This document shows, piece by piece, positions 6,210-6,377 of a stretch of DNA of 6,377 nt. This DNA is from Bacillota bacterium (lineage in GTDB: Bacteria; Bacillota_E; Sulfobacillia; Sulfobacillales; Sulfobacillaceae), in assembly GCA_021820165.1 (NCBI GenBank), contig JAKADW010000130.1, forward strand, positions 1 to 6,377, read 5' to 3'. The translations under genes were made by a program, and so were the position numbers. The notes below the pieces were generated by a model. That model made no database searches and was not told the origin of the DNA. It was given only the letters and a program-made list of their open reading frames with translations. The first letter of the stretch is position 1; the number at the start of each line of letters is the position of its first letter.

Positions 6210-6377
6210 TGGCTCTCATGAATTGCGGTTCAAACCCTACGTCGAAAGAACTGAGGACCGGGCGCCAAGATAAGCTGACCGTTTCGAGCCGGTGAAATTC
6301 CGGTCTCCGCAAGGACTAGCCCTCCACGGAGAATCGAGTTTTGGGTCCGAGGCCGTGAGACCTCGGGCTAAGCGTAA
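6210..6377 (+). ncRNA. Probable IscB/IsrB omega RNA (HEARO-like), left end of an IS200/IS605-type element
   Basis: No reading frame explains this stretch, but it is rich in nested complementarity. There is a CCGG hairpin (6289-6292 with 6300-6303), TCTCCG pairing with CGGAGA (6304-6309 with 6327-6332), and a terminal stem of about nine base pairs centred on CCGAGG/CCTCGG (6347-6352 with 6361-6366). The opening TGGCTCT (6210-6216), a block reading GTCGAAAGAACTGAGG (6241-6256), and GATAAGCTGACCGTTTCGAG (6269-6288) resemble what I remember of HEARO RNAs, the omega RNAs of IscB. The OgeuIscB RNA also begins TGGCTCT and has a GAAAGA...CTGAG block. Such RNAs lie just upstream of the nuclease gene on the same strand, so an iscB or isrB start is expected shortly past the window. 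The assignment is from memory without a covariance search. The 3' end may be cut by the window. Confidence 0.6.

Noticed and set aside
6289..6310. CCGGTGAAATTCCGG followed by CTCCGCAA, resembling part of a cobalamin riboswitch
   Set aside because: The GGGAA element expected just upstream and the rest of the B12-box architecture are missing, and no B12-related gene follows in the window. The match is better explained as a hairpin of the proposed omega RNA.
6210..6377. Right end of a TnpB element
   Set aside because: TnpB omega RNA lies at the 3' end of tnpB, and no tnpB remnant is encoded upstream. The blocks resemble IscB-type RNA more, although this was not tested computationally.

Overview
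The window looks like a bacterial chromosome segment from a moderately GC-rich, probably Gram-positive (Bacillota-like) organism. The signs are strong AGGAGG-type ribosome binding sites, GTG starts, tight translational coupling, and a bacterial-type mevalonate pathway with a class II HMG-CoA reductase. A Sulfobacillus-like host is a guess from gene content only.

Layout. A divergent gene runs off the left edge on the minus strand (1-45). After a regulatory gap of about 290 bases comes a compact plus-strand operon: a PduO-type cobalamin adenosyltransferase homologue (333-902), class II HMG-CoA reductase (929-2128), mevalonate kinase (2125-3072), diphosphomevalonate decarboxylase (3074-4063) and phosphomevalonate kinase (4060-5154). 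The last four take HMG-CoA to isopentenyl diphosphate (IPP). Their coding regions overlap by 4 bases or are separated by 1 base. HMG-CoA synthase, thiolase and IPP isomerase are not in the window. A small DUF2249 protein (5256-5489) follows with its own leader. A two-way terminator (5497-5529) separates it from a convergent AhpD-like gene on the minus strand (5532-6011), which carries an in-frame TAG just before its CxxC active site.

Three things stand out. First, a 14-base near-palindrome, GTGAT-N4-GTCAC (Crp/Fnr-like), occurs four times. Each copy lies in the leader of one of the four transcription units and is oriented toward its gene, and I saw no copy inside a coding region. Second, about 168 bases at the right edge (6210-6377) look like the structured omega RNA (HEARO family) that precedes IscB/IsrB RNA-guided nuclease genes in IS200/IS605-type elements; the nuclease gene would lie just past the window. 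Third, the cobalamin adenosyltransferase homologue has cysteine where the family has a functionally critical arginine.
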